A stretch of 64,000 bases of DNA from Bacillus_BD sp050389805. GTDB lineage: Bacteria > Bacillota > Bacilli > Bacillales > Cytobacillaceae. The notes beneath the pieces were generated by a model that had not been told where the DNA came from, made no database searches, and saw nothing but the letters and a program-made list of their open reading frames with translations. The stretch spans positions 2,046,001-2,110,000 of the forward strand of contig NZ_CP130945.1 of the NCBI RefSeq assembly GCF_050389805.1. Direction: 5' to 3'. Below are positions 34,362-44,393 of this stretch, in pieces (positions within the stretch are counted from its first letter, which is position 1; each line of letters begins with the position of its first letter). Made by a program: the position numbers and the translations under genes.

Positions 34362-36254
34362 ATGTTAATTAATTATATTGGTGATATGCTAACTGACTCT
34401 TTTGTTAGATTTATAGTTATTTTAGGAGTCATATTATTAATTTCTTCAACAGTTTATTATTATATTTATATAAATGTTGGTATAAAAAAATTTATTAATT
34501 TACTAACGGATGTACGAAATAATAATAATGGAATGAATCTAGAAAATGTATTATTTCAGGTAAATGAAAACGTCAGAAACAACAAGTCTTTTCCAAAATC
34601 TATAAAAAAATCTTGGAATCGATATTATGAAGAATACAATGCAAATAAAGGGGAAGTAGTACCCGATCCATTCGAGTACTTTACAGAGGAGCAACTTGTA
34701 AATAAGGGGGGACATCGTAAAGTACTAGAATTAATACCTCCTATTTTTGTTTCTTTAGGTATATTAGGTACATTTTACGGGATTACGGCTGGAATTTCAG
34801 ACATAAATACTCAAGCTGATTTAGAAACAATGCAAGATGGAATTAATACACTTTTGGAAGGTATGAAAACGGCCTTTTATACATCAATTGTTGGTATTTC
34901 TATTTCATTGATTTTTCAACTTTTTGACCGAATAGTTCTTCATCGAAAATTAATAAATGAGTATGATTTATTATTGGATGAGCTGGATAAAACAATCCCA
35001 TTTAAAACTGAAGATATATTCCTCAATGCTATTGAAAAGAACCAGCAAGAACAACTTCAAGATTTAAAGTCATTTTTTGCTGATGAATTCGTTACAAAGC
35101 TAACATCAGGTCTAACAGACACAATGGCGCAATCAATAAATCCTCACCTTGAAAAAAGTAACGAAATTATGGAGAAGGTAGCTCAAAATACCATTGATGC
35201 CCAAGGGGAAAAGTTAAACGAAATGGTTAATTACTTTGTCCAATCTCTTAGTGAAATATCCGGTGACCATATGCGTGATTTAGGAATTGCTCTTCAAAAA
35301 ACGGTAGAATGGCAAGAAAAGGTTACTGAAAATATGGGAGCCTTGGTAAATGAATTAACAAATGTAGCAGTCCAGCAAGCTGAAATGGCTAAAAACACTA
35401 CCGAATTAAGTGAAAAAATGAACAGCTATACAATCACATTAACCGAATACCAGGAAAAGTTAAATAATTCAACAGAGGAATTAAATTCTATAACAGTACA
35501 AAATACTAGCTTACTAGACCAAATGCGTACATTAATGACTGAAATTAATGAGCGGAATAGAGAAGAGCAAGATATTTTAATAGAGAAAAACAAACATTTG
35601 AATACTACATTAGAAAATATTTCAGACGCGGGTATAGTCTTAAATAATCAGTTTGAGGAATTAAAATCCACCATTGGAACTTTAACTAATATAACAAACA
35701 TTATGGATCAAAATGCTGAGAATAATATGAACTTAAACGATGCATTATTGAAACAACACGAGAAATCAAACCAATGGAGCGAAAAAACACAATCATTACT
35801 AGAACAAACTGTACAAAATATGGAATTAAATGAAGCGATGCAAGAAAAGATGGAATTCTTATTCACAAGAATTCATGAAGAAAGAGATAAATTAGATAAT
35901 ATGAAACAAGAACAAATTGATTTATTAAATAACAGTATGGCTGAATTAAAAACCTATTGGGACAATAATAGTGAAGCTCTATTCAATAATAGTAATCAGC
36001 TCGGTGAATTAAATAATATGTTAAATCAATCTATGAATGATTTTGCTGATCATATGCATAGAGGAGTACAAGGAACTTTTGAACAATTTGACAAAGAACT
36101 TAAAAGAGCGGTGCAATATTTAGAACGTGGTGTTAACGGAATTCAACAGGTTGTTGAGTCAATGGAGCAAGATATTGATAATGTAGATGGACAAATATCA
36201 AGGTTTCATAAAGTATTGGAAAAGGTAACAACAACGGTTGAAATGGGAAGTTAA
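34362..36254 (+). CDS. zorA: Zorya anti-phage system, ZorA (MotA/TolQ-like motor stator with coiled-coil tail)
   Basis: A 630-residue protein starts at the ATG at 34362 behind TTGGAGGGCAA. Membrane helices lie near residues 14-38, 122-146 and 168-190; the second contains PPIFVSLGILGTFYGITAG, the MotA/TolQ/ExbB pore signature. After residue 200 the chain is almost entirely charged coiled coil (over 400 residues, many NNxxE and ELxxxM repeats), the long cytoplasmic tail of ZorA. ZorA pentamers with ZorB dimers form a proton-driven rotary motor, and the tail transmits the phage signal to the effectors. It is the first gene of a four-gene operon, with a 19-base gap to zorB. Confidence 0.92.
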   Translation: MLINYIGDMLTDSFVRFIVILGVILLISSTVYYYIYINVGIKKFINLLTDVRNNNNGMNLENVLFQVNENVRNNKSFPKSIKKSWNRYYEEYNANKGEVVPDPFEYFTEEQLVNKGGHRKVLELIPPIFVSLGILGTFYGITAGISDINTQADLETMQDGINTLLEGMKTAFYTSIVGISISLIFQLFDRIVLHRKLINEYDLLLDELDKTIPFKTEDIFLNAIEKNQQEQLQDLKSFFADEFVTKLTSGLTDTMAQSINPHLEKSNEIMEKVAQNTIDAQGEKLNEMVNYFVQSLSEISGDHMRDLGIALQKTVEWQEKVTENMGALVNELTNVAVQQAEMAKNTTELSEKMNSYTITLTEYQEKLNNSTEELNSITVQNTSLLDQMRTLMTEINERNREEQDILIEKNKHLNTTLENISDAGIVLNNQFEELKSTIGTLTNITNIMDQNAENNMNLNDALLKQHEKSNQWSEKTQSLLEQTVQNMELNEAMQEKMEFLFTRIHEERDKLDNMKQEQIDLLNNSMAELKTYWDNNSEALFNNSNQLGELNNMLNQSMNDFADHMHRGVQGTFEQFDKELKRAVQYLERGVNGIQQVVESMEQDIDNVDGQISRFHKVLEKVTTTVEMGS

Positions 36255-36273
36255 ATTATGAGGATGAGTAGTC

Positions 36274-36978
36274 ATGGCTAGAGTTAACAGAAGAGCAGCT
36301 AAAAAAAGGTCTTATGGAGAAGATAATCATTACTGGATGTCTTATTCTGATTTGATGAGTGCACTTCTTCTCATATTTGCATTGTTATTAATGATCAATA
36401 TTTTTGGGAATCAGACTGAGATGCAAGCGAAAGATCAAAAGATTGAAGAAGTTTTAGGTGTCAAGACAAGAATTATCGAAGAACTTAGCAAAGCTTTTAA
36501 AGATTCGAATCTAGAGATGGATATTGACCCCCAGACAGGTGCTATACGCTTTTCAAGCGGAGTATTTTTTGAATATAATAGTGCAGAAATTTCAGAAGCG
36601 GGAAGAAAAAATTTAGAGAGTTTTGTCCCACAATATTTAAGTATCTTATTATCTGAGGAATTTAAAGATGATATATCTCAAATTATTATAGAAGGACACA
36701 CGGATGAACAAGGTTCATATATATATAATTTGAGATTATCTCAGAATAGATCTATAGCTGTAGTTGAGGGGATTTTCTCGGATGATTTTCCAGATTTTAA
36801 GGAAAAGGAAGATCTAAGAAAATTAATTACAGCAAATGGTAGATCGTTTACAGATCCTATTCATAATGATAACGGTGAAATAAACAGCGATAAATCGAGA
36901 AGGGTTGAATTTAAGTTTCGATTAAAAGATGAAGAGGTCATTCAAGAAATTCAAAAAATGGTGAATAATAATGAGTAA
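36274..36978 (+). CDS. zorB: Zorya system, ZorB (MotB/OmpA-like peptidoglycan anchor)
   Basis: A 234-residue protein. A single membrane helix (YSDLMSALLLIFALLLMINIF, residues 24-44) carries the Asp expected to conduct protons, as in MotB. The C-terminal OmpA-like domain has the peptidoglycan-binding block IIIEGHTDEQGSYIYNLRLS and a final NSDKSRRVEFKF-type segment. ZorB ties the ZorA motor to the cell wall. The last eight bases overlap the zorC start (ATAATGAG), so the two are translationally coupled. Confidence 0.92.
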   Translation: MARVNRRAAKKRSYGEDNHYWMSYSDLMSALLLIFALLLMINIFGNQTEMQAKDQKIEEVLGVKTRIIEELSKAFKDSNLEMDIDPQTGAIRFSSGVFFEYNSAEISEAGRKNLESFVPQYLSILLSEEFKDDISQIIIEGHTDEQGSYIYNLRLSQNRSIAVVEGIFSDDFPDFKEKEDLRKLITANGRSFTDPIHNDNGEINSDKSRRVEFKFRLKDEEVIQEIQKMVNNNE

Positions 36979-38164
36979 CCGATATGTTTTTCCAAACTTT
37001 CACTTTTTCCCGAAAGAACTAAATGAAGAGGTTAAGTCACTTGCAAAAAAATATAAACAAGCTGACAAAATATCAGAAAATCTTACTAGAGTAAAACTGC
37101 CTAAATTACTTGCGGAAATTCGCGCATTAGCAGATGACAGGGATGAAATTATAAGATTTGCCAAGAAATTAAAAAAGCTAGATATAAATATACTTGCAAC
37201 GGAGTATCCATATGAAAAAGAAAATAAATCAACAACACGAAAAATTATCATTATTTTGCAAGAAAGATATTATCGGATAGTTGGAAGGAGGTTTTGGATT
37301 CACTTTCTATTAAATCCTTATGATCCATATATAATTAACATCTTAAATTTTGCCTTTACCAATGAAAATGAAAATTTTCTAGGACTTCAGCCATCGATAC
37401 GAGATAAATATCAGAAATTATTCTCTCAATCATCAAGTCTTATTGTAAATATGGCAATTGAAATAGCAAATGAAAAACGAAAGATTTACGAAAGTTTTGC
37501 AGACTGGAAAATCAAATTAGAAAGTAGATTGGCTTTTGAACTTTGGCTCACGATTCTAGAATTATTTATCAATGAGGAATGGTTCATAAATATTCAGGGC
37601 ACAAATTTAATTGAAGAGAAATTAGAGAATTTGCCATTTGAAACCTATAAAAAGATAATCAATAATTATTTAACTCATTTTGATTTTACCGAATATCATT
37701 CTAATTTATTACGACAGGTTATTAATCGTATGGGAGACCCTAGAGATAATCTTCACCGATGGAATGGAATTTCCGATGAAACGATTAATAAAGTAAAAAC
37801 GTGGCTATTTAAACAAGAACTCTTTAATTTTCTTGATTATGATAGATTTAATTATTGGGAGCAATATCTTCGTAAGGTCAATGATATAAACATGATTACA
37901 GATCCTCCTGTAGCTGCTATGTACTTTAATAATTTTGTTGTCTTGGAATTTGCCAACATAGGGAATGCTGCTTACTTTTATGAGGTTGACGGCTTTAAGA
38001 AACACATTGAACCTAGATTAAAAACATTTATTCCTGAATCCTATTTAAAAGATAGGCATGCAGATTACTTTATTAACAAATTAAATCATGCTGGTCATTG
38101 GCACTCAAGGTTTGATGATTACATGATCCATTACTTCAACGGACATTTCTGGTATAGACATTAA
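36971..38164 (+). CDS. zorC: Zorya system, ZorC (EH-signature domain protein)
   Basis: A 397-residue protein without membrane segments. The C-terminal half matches the EH_Signature domain: RQVINRMGDPRDNLHRWNGI near residue 255, DYDRFNYWEQYLRKV near 300, VVLEFANIGNAAYFYEVDG near 325 and HAGHWHSRFDDYMIHYF at the end. In type I Zorya, ZorC binds DNA and works with ZorD to act on the invading genome. Its position, overlapping zorB and 14 bases before zorD, fits the type I operon. Confidence 0.9.
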   Translation: MSNRYVFPNFHFFPKELNEEVKSLAKKYKQADKISENLTRVKLPKLLAEIRALADDRDEIIRFAKKLKKLDINILATEYPYEKENKSTTRKIIIILQERYYRIVGRRFWIHFLLNPYDPYIINILNFAFTNENENFLGLQPSIRDKYQKLFSQSSSLIVNMAIEIANEKRKIYESFADWKIKLESRLAFELWLTILELFINEEWFINIQGTNLIEEKLENLPFETYKKIINNYLTHFDFTEYHSNLLRQVINRMGDPRDNLHRWNGISDETINKVKTWLFKQELFNFLDYDRFNYWEQYLRKVNDINMITDPPVAAMYFNNFVVLEFANIGNAAYFYEVDGFKKHIEPRLKTFIPESYLKDRHADYFINKLNHAGHWHSRFDDYMIHYFNGHFWYRH

Positions 38165-38178
38165 AGGAGTAAATAAAA

Positions 38179-40872
38179 ATGGCCTTTTTTAAAAGAAAAT
38201 CGGAATTTACCTTAGAAATAAATAGAACTTTACAATCTGACGGTATTTTGCTTTCGATATTCTTAAATAAGGAGTTAGTTAGTCTTCCTGTTAGATTAAC
38301 CATATCTGAATTAAAAAAAATTAATAATATTGATTTACTTCAACTTGTTGAGGATTTATTTTTGGATAATAAAATAATTCAAGTTGAAGTAGGAAAATAC
38401 CTTCTCTCTTATGAAGAAGTATATAAAATAACTCCTGAAGAAAGAGAATTATTAAACTTACCTCCAAATATTACCTATACAAACGTAGAATTGGATAATG
38501 ATAGTTTTGTTGGTTCAAGAACATTTAAATTTATCCCTAAAATTCATTCTGATAAATACGTAAATTTGCACCGGATCGGACAAAGAAAGGGACCTTTTAT
38601 AGAGCTACCTTCTAAAGAAATAATAATGCTTGACGAAAGTCATTATCAATTCCTTAAGGATGTTGAGAATGAACCAATAAATGATAATGATCTTTTCTTG
38701 TATATTGCAAGGGTAAAAAAACATGCTAAATCATTAGGAATTCCTGTTAGTCAGCATATCGAAAGAGAAAATTATGAGTTTATAGATGAAGTAGATATTG
38801 CGGTTAAGAAAACGGACCAGGGGATAGAACTATCCCCTACATTTCAACATGAATATTTAGAAGAAGATGAATTAAATATCTTTAATGAAACGAACAATTG
38901 GTATGCAAAAAAAGATAGTAAAAGAATCTTTGTAGATAAAAAAGCTAGAGAAAATGGAGATAAAATTAAAAAGCTAAAAACAATTGAGGGAAAGGACATT
39001 CCTAAATTTGTCCAGAATCCAATCGGATTTATTCCTGAAGAAATAGAAATATCTCTGGATGATTTCAGTGATCGAGTAAAAAGTTTGGGAATACGAGTGT
39101 ATAAAGCTCAACCATTTGTTAATGCTAATCGCTCTGAGAATGGGTGGTTTGAATATGAAACAGGATTTGTATTAAAAGATAATGAAGGAAATTCAATATC
39201 AAAGGAAACTGAATCTTACTTTCAAGATGAAGAATTAGATTTTAAGCAAGTAGATGAAAATACCTATATTGAGGTACCTGATAATGTTGCGGAATTTAAA
39301 AAATTATCAAAGGATCTTAAGGTAGAAGCAGTTCGGAATCGCTCTAACAAACTTGATCTATCGAACTATATTCTGGAAATTTTTGAAAATATAAGTAATG
39401 TCGAGTACAATCAGCCGTTACTTGACCTTAGAGAAGAATTAAAGAATCAACAGGTATTTGAGATTACTCCTCCTTCGACATTTAAGGCAATATTAAAACC
39501 ATTCCAAGAAGATGGTTTTATTTGGATGAAAACATTACGTTATAAAGGAGTAGGTGGATTACTTGCTGATGATATGGGGTTGGGTAAAACGATTCAAGTA
39601 ATTGCTTTTCTTACATATTTAAAAGAAATGAATCGGTTAGGTCCTTCATTGTTAGTACTGCCAAAATCACTTATACAAAACTGGGTAAATGAAATGGAAA
39701 AGTTCGCTCCAGTTTTAACTAAAAATCATTATGTCCATACAGGTCCTGAAAGGTCAAAAAAGTCTGAAGAGATATCGAAATACGACATTGTCCTAACTAC
39801 CTATCAAACTTTGGTAAGAGATCAACTCTTTTTGGGCCGAATAGATTGGCAATTTGTAATATGTGATGAGGCGCAAGCGATCAAAAATCCAACAACTAGT
39901 TCATCCGTTGTAGTAAAAGCCTTAAAAAATAAAGGAAGGTTAGCGTTAACAGGCACTCCTGTTGAGAATAACCTGTCAGAATTATGGTCAATTGTTGATT
40001 TTGTACAACCAGGAATTCTTGGTAGTTTAAAAGACTTTAAGAAACAATATGAAACAACAAATAGTGATCAAAATTCTTATGATACCATTAGAAATTCAAT
40101 TGAAGAAAAGCTGAAATTTATCTATAAAAGAAGAACAAAATCTGGTGAATTAAAAGATCAATTACCAGTTAAATACGAACACAAAGTACCTGTTGCAATG
40201 GGAAAGGAACAAGAGAAAATTTACTTGGATATTATTAGAAAAACTAAGAGCAAAGAAGTTCAAGCATTACAAGGAATTATGAATCTTAAAATGCTTTGCT
40301 CACACCCAGGGCTGATACAACCTCCTTTAAGTAATTTAAATTACAAGAAAGTTCCTAAATTAGATAAAACGATGCAGATATTAAATGAGGTAAAAGAGAA
40401 GAAAGAAAAGGTTTTGATTTTTAGTGAGTATCGTAAAATGCAAGCGATATTAAAAAAAAATATCATTAATATTTTTGAAACAAATCCAATGATTATAAAT
40501 GGAGAAACCAATTCAAGACAAGAAATTGTAGATGAATTTAACAATTCGGACGGCTTTGGGGTTTTAATCTTGTCACCAAAGGCAGCAGGAACAGGTTTGA
40601 CGATAACAGGTGCAAACCATGTAATTCACTATACAAGGTGGTGGAATCCAGCTGTTGAAAACCAGGCAACTGATAGAGTTTATCGAATAGGGCAGGAAAA
40701 AGAAGTACATGTATATTATCCAATTATTCAAGGGAATAAAGGCGGACAAACGGTTGAAGAAGTTGTTGACGCATTACTTTCTAGAAAAAATGAACTAGCT
40801 GAAAATGTAATTGTTCCAAGCAGAAATATTGATATTGAAAATGAGCTTTTAAAGCAATTGCAACTACACTAA
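38179..40872 (+). CDS. zorD: Zorya system, ZorD (SNF2-family helicase/translocase)
   Basis: An 897-residue protein. The first 440 residues are a Zorya-specific N-terminal region. The SNF2 motor follows: LLADDMGLGKTIQVIAFL (motif I, near residue 470), LVLPKSLIQNW, FVICDEAQAIKNP (motif II, DEAQ), ALTGTPVENNL (motif III), VLIFSEY, then ILSPKAAGTGLTIT (V) and NQATDRVYRIGQ (VI). ZorD has helicase or nuclease-like activity on phage DNA in type I Zorya. It is the last gene of the operon; a weak inverted repeat without a clean T tract follows at 40910-40961. Confidence 0.92.
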   Translation: MAFFKRKSEFTLEINRTLQSDGILLSIFLNKELVSLPVRLTISELKKINNIDLLQLVEDLFLDNKIIQVEVGKYLLSYEEVYKITPEERELLNLPPNITYTNVELDNDSFVGSRTFKFIPKIHSDKYVNLHRIGQRKGPFIELPSKEIIMLDESHYQFLKDVENEPINDNDLFLYIARVKKHAKSLGIPVSQHIERENYEFIDEVDIAVKKTDQGIELSPTFQHEYLEEDELNIFNETNNWYAKKDSKRIFVDKKARENGDKIKKLKTIEGKDIPKFVQNPIGFIPEEIEISLDDFSDRVKSLGIRVYKAQPFVNANRSENGWFEYETGFVLKDNEGNSISKETESYFQDEELDFKQVDENTYIEVPDNVAEFKKLSKDLKVEAVRNRSNKLDLSNYILEIFENISNVEYNQPLLDLREELKNQQVFEITPPSTFKAILKPFQEDGFIWMKTLRYKGVGGLLADDMGLGKTIQVIAFLTYLKEMNRLGPSLLVLPKSLIQNWVNEMEKFAPVLTKNHYVHTGPERSKKSEEISKYDIVLTTYQTLVRDQLFLGRIDWQFVICDEAQAIKNPTTSSSVVVKALKNKGRLALTGTPVENNLSELWSIVDFVQPGILGSLKDFKKQYETTNSDQNSYDTIRNSIEEKLKFIYKRRTKSGELKDQLPVKYEHKVPVAMGKEQEKIYLDIIRKTKSKEVQALQGIMNLKMLCSHPGLIQPPLSNLNYKKVPKLDKTMQILNEVKEKKEKVLIFSEYRKMQAILKKNIINIFETNPMIINGETNSRQEIVDEFNNSDGFGVLILSPKAAGTGLTITGANHVIHYTRWWNPAVENQATDRVYRIGQEKEVHVYYPIIQGNKGGQTVEEVVDALLSRKNELAENVIVPSRNIDIENELLKQLQLH

Positions 40873-41027
40873 TATTATATTAGATAATATTCTTTAGTTT
40901 GAATTTTTTCATGACGAACAACCATCTAATCGACTTAGTTGTTTTTCTTATTGTTCATGAGATGCAACTTAAAAACCTAAAATTTGTAATTAATAGACCC
41001 CAGCTATTGGAAAGAAGGAAATGATAA

Positions 41028-41804
41028 ATGACAAATCATAAACCAGTTGAATTCATACAACATGTTTTATCCACTATTATTTTAGATGCTGTACAATTTT
41101 TTCCGCAAAATAAGAAAAAAGTGCATTCCGAAGCACATGGGTTAATCTTTGGGATTGATAAGGAGAGATCTGTGGAATGTGATTATGCTTTTCCTGTAGG
41201 CAGTGTAGCAAATCGTGATGATATTTCTGTATTACCTGATTCGAAGGTAGATCAAGCAGTCAAATCAGCTAAAGAATTATTTTCAACTTCAAATTGCATA
41301 GCAACCTACCATAGTCATCCGTACGATGAACCATTTGAAAATTGGGCAGATCCAAGTAATGGAGATTGCGCTGCAGCCGATTATTTGCGTTTACCTTATT
41401 TTTTAATTATTGCTATTGCACGTAATGGACAAAAAGATAAGCCGCTTTCTTTACAATATGGAGAAGGAGAGGCTTTTGAATTCTCATATAATTCAAAAGC
41501 AGGGGGACATGACTGGCCTAATACAAAAGCGTTAAATAAAAAAGTGGTATTCATAAACGGGGAGTTTCAAAAATATACGTTCACTGTTCGTTCTTATAAA
41601 AACACAAGCAGATCGTTGATAGATGTTGATTTAATTTCGTCTGAAGCTGAACTAATGATGGTTTTAAATGAGGGTACAGTACAACTGAAAAATCTACCTT
41701 CAGAAGAAACCTATCGTCTACGAAAAATGGAGTACAACTTACGTGAAGAAAATAAAGAACGAGGAAAAAGAAACCTAGAATACCATATAGGTAGGTTAAA
41801 ATAA
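41028..41804 (+). CDS. JAB/JAMM (MPN) metalloprotease-like protein
   Basis: A 258-residue protein with a JAMM zinc-metalloprotease core: the Glu of SEAHGLIFG near residue 35, TYHSHPYDEPFENW near 95 and DPSNGDCAAADY near 110, matching E...H-x-H...S-x-x-D, with a longer spacer than usual between HSH and Ser. JAMM domains cut isopeptide or peptide bonds, often on ubiquitin-like modifiers. The C-terminal 100 residues have no known motif. A GAAGGAAATGATAA site precedes the ATG. It is 27 bases upstream of the Z1 gene, so the two form an operon between Zorya and BREX. The target is unknown. Confidence 0.7.
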   Translation: MTNHKPVEFIQHVLSTIILDAVQFFPQNKKKVHSEAHGLIFGIDKERSVECDYAFPVGSVANRDDISVLPDSKVDQAVKSAKELFSTSNCIATYHSHPYDEPFENWADPSNGDCAAADYLRLPYFLIIAIARNGQKDKPLSLQYGEGEAFEFSYNSKAGGHDWPNTKALNKKVVFINGEFQKYTFTVRSYKNTSRSLIDVDLISSEAELMMVLNEGTVQLKNLPSEETYRLRKMEYNLREENKERGKRNLEYHIGRLK

Positions 41805-41831
41805 TTGTAATTTTTATAGAATGGGGGAGTT

Positions 41832-44042
41832 ATGATGTCTTTAATTGTTCAACAGGAGATTAATACGTCAGGAGAATTTTATAATTATTTATGCAAAAGA
41901 AATCAATATAATAATGAAACAAAAAAATGTATAGAGGAAACAGTTCAAAAATTAAGGAAACAGCATACTTCAGCAAATAAACCAGGAATGTTACTAGGGA
42001 AAATACAATCGGGGAAAACTCGAACTTTTCTTGGGATTATGGGACTATCTTATGATAATAGTGTTGATATAGTTATATTACTAACAAAAGGAACTAATGC
42101 TTTAGCGAAACAGACATTGGCTCGATTAAATTATGAGTTTGAAAACATGATTGAAAGAGATAAAATGAGAGTTTTTGATATTATGGCTTTACCTAGTAAT
42201 TTAAGAAAGTATGAATTATCACAAAAGATAGCAATTGTTGTAAAAAAAGAAACAAAGAACATGGATCGTCTGTACAAAGCTCTGTTTGAAACTTATCCAG
42301 ATCTAGCCAATAAACATATTATATTTATTGACGATGAAGCTGACTTTGCAAGTGTTGCCTATCAGAAAAATAATGAATCAGAAATTATGGAAATGCGTGT
42401 TATATCTAGTAAAATTGATAATTTACGTAAACTTTTGACAAATTCATCTTTTTTACAGGTTACTGCAACACCATACTCTCTATATTTACAACCTGATGAC
42501 TTAAAAATAAATGAATACAAGGTATTCCAGCCAATTCGCCCTGCTTTTACTCAATTAGTTCCGATTCATGATAAGTATATAGGAGGAGAAATGTACTTCG
42601 AAAAATCTGAAGAGGAGGGACATATAGCTTCATATTTATTTCATGAGGTTAGTGAAAAAGAAATAGAGATAATGAAAAAGTTAGACAAACGTCGTATTAA
42701 GATGGATAATCTTTTGCAACAAGATAGTATTAAAAATATACTTCAGGCAATCATTAATTTTATAGTAGGTAGCTGTATACGTAGATGGCAGCAAGCAGAA
42801 CAAGGCCAAGATCAACAAAAGTATTCTTGTATTATTCATACGGAAAGAGGAAAAGCTGCTCATGCTTGGCAAGAAGCTATGATACAAGAGGTTGAGCAAC
42901 AATTACGAGAAGCTGCAATTAATAATCATCCCATTTTTAGAGAATTAATATTAGAATCATATATGGATTTAATAAGTTCTGTATCAAAACTTGATTTACC
43001 ACAACCAAGTTTTGAAAATATTTTTAATGCTGCTAAAGAAGCGTTACTAGATGAATATTTAATAAGTTCTATCGTTAATTCCGAGAAGGATGTCAATGAA
43101 CTTCTTGATGAGACAGGGCAATTACGTCTAAGAGCACCAATGAATATTTTTATTGGGGGACAAATCTTAGATAGAGGAATTACCATAGGGAATTTAATAG
43201 GCTTCTTTTATGGTCGTAATCCTAAATCTTTTCAGCAGGATACTGTTTTACAACATTCTCGTATGTATGGTGCTCGACCAATGGAGGATATAGCTGTTAC
43301 AAGGTTTTATACGACTCAGAAAATCTACGATGTTATGAAACGTATTCACGAGTTTGATACAGAACTCCGTAGAGCCTTTGAAAAAGGCGGGCATTCTCAA
43401 GGTGTTGTTTTTATACAAAAGGATAGCCTAAATCAAATCATTCCTTGTAGTCCTAATAAAATCTTACTATCTGATCTGACTATGTTAAAACCGCATAAAA
43501 GGATTTTACCTGTCGGATTTCAAACAGGTTACAAAACGAATATATCTAAAACTATTAATCAGATTGATATAATCTTAGCTGATTTAAAAGAGACTGCTCC
43601 ACAAATCTTAGAGGACGAGGGTGCCTTTTTGATATCAGTAAATAATGCAAAGGAAATATTACGATTAATTCACAGTACATTTATCATGGAAGATGATTAT
43701 GAATGGGATTTAGAAGAATATTTTTCTATTTTAGATTATCTTAGTAATGAAGTCGAAGAGTCCAGTCACAAAGGATTTGTTTGGGTAGTTGCTAGAATAA
43801 ACAGGAACATTAAGAGAATAGATTCAAATAATAGATTTGAAAATTCACCAGATACTCCAAAGGGAGAAAAGGGTGAACTTAAAGTAGCGCGAAAACTGGC
43901 GCAGGATATACCAGCACTAATTCTCTTAAGGCAAAATGGTGAAAAAGAAAATGGCTGGATGGGAACACCATTTTGGTGGCCGGTTATTGTTGCTCAAAGT
44001 CAAACATCTCCTACAGTATTTGCCAAAAAAACTATTAAGTAG
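41832..44042 (+). CDS. Z1-domain ATPase (SF2-helicase-like)
   Basis: A 736-residue protein with SF2-like motifs in order: GMLLGKIQSGKTRTFLGIM (Walker A, near residue 55), HIIFIDDEADFASV (DEAD box, near 160), FLQVTATPYSLYL (SAT-like, near 210), then IFIGGQILDRGITIGN (motif V, near 440) and TVLQHSRMYGARP (motif VI). This is the arrangement of Z1-domain proteins, which are linked to restriction and MutL/MORC-type defence systems. The last 250 residues are not recognised. ATG ATG follows GGGGGAG. It is paired with the JAMM protein; together they may form an ATP-driven sensor with a protease effector. Confidence 0.7.
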   Translation: MMSLIVQQEINTSGEFYNYLCKRNQYNNETKKCIEETVQKLRKQHTSANKPGMLLGKIQSGKTRTFLGIMGLSYDNSVDIVILLTKGTNALAKQTLARLNYEFENMIERDKMRVFDIMALPSNLRKYELSQKIAIVVKKETKNMDRLYKALFETYPDLANKHIIFIDDEADFASVAYQKNNESEIMEMRVISSKIDNLRKLLTNSSFLQVTATPYSLYLQPDDLKINEYKVFQPIRPAFTQLVPIHDKYIGGEMYFEKSEEEGHIASYLFHEVSEKEIEIMKKLDKRRIKMDNLLQQDSIKNILQAIINFIVGSCIRRWQQAEQGQDQQKYSCIIHTERGKAAHAWQEAMIQEVEQQLREAAINNHPIFRELILESYMDLISSVSKLDLPQPSFENIFNAAKEALLDEYLISSIVNSEKDVNELLDETGQLRLRAPMNIFIGGQILDRGITIGNLIGFFYGRNPKSFQQDTVLQHSRMYGARPMEDIAVTRFYTTQKIYDVMKRIHEFDTELRRAFEKGGHSQGVVFIQKDSLNQIIPCSPNKILLSDLTMLKPHKRILPVGFQTGYKTNISKTINQIDIILADLKETAPQILEDEGAFLISVNNAKEILRLIHSTFIMEDDYEWDLEEYFSILDYLSNEVEESSHKGFVWVVARINRNIKRIDSNNRFENSPDTPKGEKGELKVARKLAQDIPALILLRQNGEKENGWMGTPFWWPVIVAQSQTSPTVFAKKTIK

Positions 44043-44393
44043 TAATTCATTAACTGTTATTGTTTCTATTTATATGAATAGCAGCAGAATACAATAGGGC
44101 ATGGATTTAAAGATGTTTCAAACGTGTCGTTAATGATGAATAGTTCGGTAAAGTTATTTCTGGATTGACAATGAACTACAATCAGCTAATTGTTGATTTT
44201 ATTTATTCCTTTAAAAATTAATACTTTCAACATTATGTCTCCGATCATCGGGGGCTTTTTTATGTCAAGTCTTTCCTTCTTTTGTTTTGCATTAACTGTT
44301 ATAATTTATAATGAGAATATTTACCTATATTAACTATATTAAGATGTTTCAACGTGATTATGCACCAATAATGGAAGGAGTCATGAAAACTAA
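44043..44393. other. Intergenic region between the JAMM/Z1 pair and BREX
   Basis: It holds the terminator at 44239 and then the BREX promoter region. Two overlapping TATAAT boxes occur at 44300 and 44307, without a clear -35 element at standard spacing. Confidence 0.5.
44239..44261 (+). terminator. Terminator before the BREX operon
   Basis: CTCCG and CGGGG pair around ATCAT, followed by CTTTTTT. It ends transcription from the JAMM/Z1 pair. Confidence 0.65.

Noticed and set aside
41028..44042. The JAMM and Z1 genes as part of the Zorya operon
   Set aside because: A gap of about 155 bases with an inverted repeat separates them from zorD, and type I Zorya is complete with four genes. I treat them as a separate unit.
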